A DNA stretch of 5,823 bases, from the NCBI GenBank assembly GCA_030600625.1, contig JAUVLS010000104.1, forward strand, positions 1 to 5,823. Reading direction: 5' to 3'. Shown in pieces: positions 4,762 to 5,823 of this stretch. A program made the position numbers and the translations under genes. Below the pieces are notes generated by a model that did not search any database, was not told where the DNA came from, and worked only from the letters and a program-made list of their open reading frames with translations. The first letter of the stretch is position 1. The number at the start of each line of letters is the position of its first letter. Source of the DNA: Bacteroidales bacterium (GTDB taxonomy: Bacteria > Bacteroidota > Bacteroidia > Bacteroidales > UBA12077).

Positions 4762-5823
4762 ATGAATATATTTCCGGAAGATATCGACCGACGATCTAAA
4801 GAAGAAATTAGAACTTACCAGGAAGAAAAATTACAAGAACTTTTACAATATGTAAAAAAGAACTCAAAGTTTTATTCCGATCTTTTTAAAGAGTATAATA
4901 TCAATATTAACGATATTAAAACATTAGAAGATCTCCAGAAGATTCCTTTTACAACCAAAGATGATCTTTACGAACAAAATGATGATTTTATTTGTGTTGA
5001 TCGCCGTAAAATTGTGGATTACATTACCACATCAGGAACGATGGGAGATCCGGTTACATTTGCAATGACAGATGCTGATTTGGAACGATTAGCTTATAAC
5101 GAATATATTTCGTTTAAATGTTCTGATGGAACTCCGGATGATATTTACCAGTTAATGGTAACACTTGACCGGCGATTTATGGCGGGTTTAGCATATTTCT
5201 TAGGAATAAAGAAACTGGGTGCAGGAATGGTACGTGTTGGAAACGGTATGATTGAGCTGCAATGGGATACTATTCGCAGAATTAAACCTAATGCCCTGAT
5301 TGCTGTACCTTCGTTCATTCTAAAATTAATTGAATATGCTGAAGCAAACGGAATTGATTATAAAAATTCAAGTATAAAAAAGGCCATTTGTATTGGCGAA
5401 GCATTACGAAATTCAGATTTTACACTTAATACACTCGGGCAACGAATAAAAGACAAATGGGATATTAAACTATATTCAACTTATGCATCAACGGAAATGG
5501 GTGCTGCTTTTGCCGATTGTGGAAATGAAAATGGCGGTCATCATCATCCGGAATTATTAATTGTAGAATTTGTAGATGAATATAACAATCCTGTTGCTGA
5601 AGGCGAAGCCAGAGAGTTAGTTATAACAACACTTGGCGTGGAAGGGATGCCTTTAATTCGTTTTAAAACCGGCGATGTAGTTCAGCATTTTACAGAAGCT
5701 TGTGCTTGTGGAAGAAATTCAATGCGGTTAGGCCCTGTAATTGGCAGGAAAAATGAAATGATTAAATATAAAGGAACCACACTTTACCCACCTGCATTAT
5801 ACGATATTTTAAATGATATGGAA
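4762..5823 (+). CDS. Phenylacetate-CoA ligase-like adenylate-forming enzyme (partial, C-terminus off the window)
   Basis: The product belongs to the ANL superfamily: ATP activates a carboxylate as acyl-AMP, which is then transferred to coenzyme A. The family makes phenylacetyl-CoA or related aryl/acyl-CoAs in the cytoplasm; the substrate here is unknown. The 354 visible residues are open to the window edge; family members run about 430, so roughly 75-80 are missing. The phosphate loop YITTSGTMGDPV is at 87-98, with M94 where many ligases have T. YSTYASTEMG (238-247) is the A5 adenine/acyl region, FKTGD (301-305) carries the ribose-binding D305, and GRKNEMIKYKG (328-338) is the hinge. C253, H260-H262 and CACGR (314-318) fit the PaaK-type C..H..CxCGR pattern, possibly a metal site. 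The lysine of the C-terminal catalytic lobe lies beyond the edge. A preceding ATG at 4757 closes at once (ATG AAA TGA), so 4762 is the start. The paaK symbol is withheld because the substrate is unproven. Confidence 0.9.
   Translation, partial: MNIFPEDIDRRSKEEIRTYQEEKLQELLQYVKKNSKFYSDLFKEYNININDIKTLEDLQKIPFTTKDDLYEQNDDFICVDRRKIVDYITTSGTMGDPVTFAMTDADLERLAYNEYISFKCSDGTPDDIYQLMVTLDRRFMAGLAYFLGIKKLGAGMVRVGNGMIELQWDTIRRIKPNALIAVPSFILKLIEYAEANGIDYKNSSIKKAICIGEALRNSDFTLNTLGQRIKDKWDIKLYSTYASTEMGAAFADCGNENGGHHHPELLIVEFVDEYNNPVAEGEARELVITTLGVEGMPLIRFKTGDVVQHFTEACACGRNSMRLGPVIGRKNEMIKYKGTTLYPPALYDILNDME

Overview
The window looks like chromosomal DNA from a low-GC anaerobic or facultatively anaerobic member of the Bacteroidota. 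The support is the AT-rich composition, starts with little or no Shine-Dalgarno sequence (one exception), promoter candidates of the Bacteroidota TTTG / TAnnTTTG type, and protein families common in that phylum. The exact genus cannot be read from the sequence.

Left two thirds (about 1-3650, minus strand): one compact operon read right to left. It starts with a promoter candidate near 3643-3674. A cobalamin (adenosylcobalamin-type) riboswitch follows at about 3634-3444, then a putative terminator/antiterminator expression platform at 3384-3455. The genes are nrdD (class III anaerobic ribonucleotide reductase, 3340-1160), a small DUF2721-type membrane protein gene (1145-681), and nrdG (radical-SAM activase, from 684 to beyond the left edge). 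NrdG installs the glycyl radical on NrdD, and NrdD then makes dNTPs without oxygen and without B12. A B12 riboswitch in front of a B12-independent reductase suggests it is shut off when B12 is plentiful, presumably because a B12-dependent class II reductase (NrdJ) is encoded elsewhere. The membrane protein between them overlaps nrdG by four bases (ATGA) and has no known role in this pathway.

Right third (about 3785-5823, plus strand): a divergently transcribed gene for a TPR-containing lipoprotein (3817-4692), a short AT-rich spacer with a degenerate 7-bp tandem repeat and a candidate promoter, and a phenylacetate-CoA ligase-like adenylate-forming enzyme (4762 to beyond the right edge). The last two are co-directional, but nothing in their sequences links them functionally to each other or to the nrd operon.

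I see no mobile element, CRISPR array, tRNA or rRNA. The strongest points for a second look are the riboswitch with its two copies of ACCUACC in the RNA, which suggest a simple switching mechanism, and the DUF2721 gene embedded in the nrdD-nrdG operon. I found no evidence of a wholly new multi-gene system.
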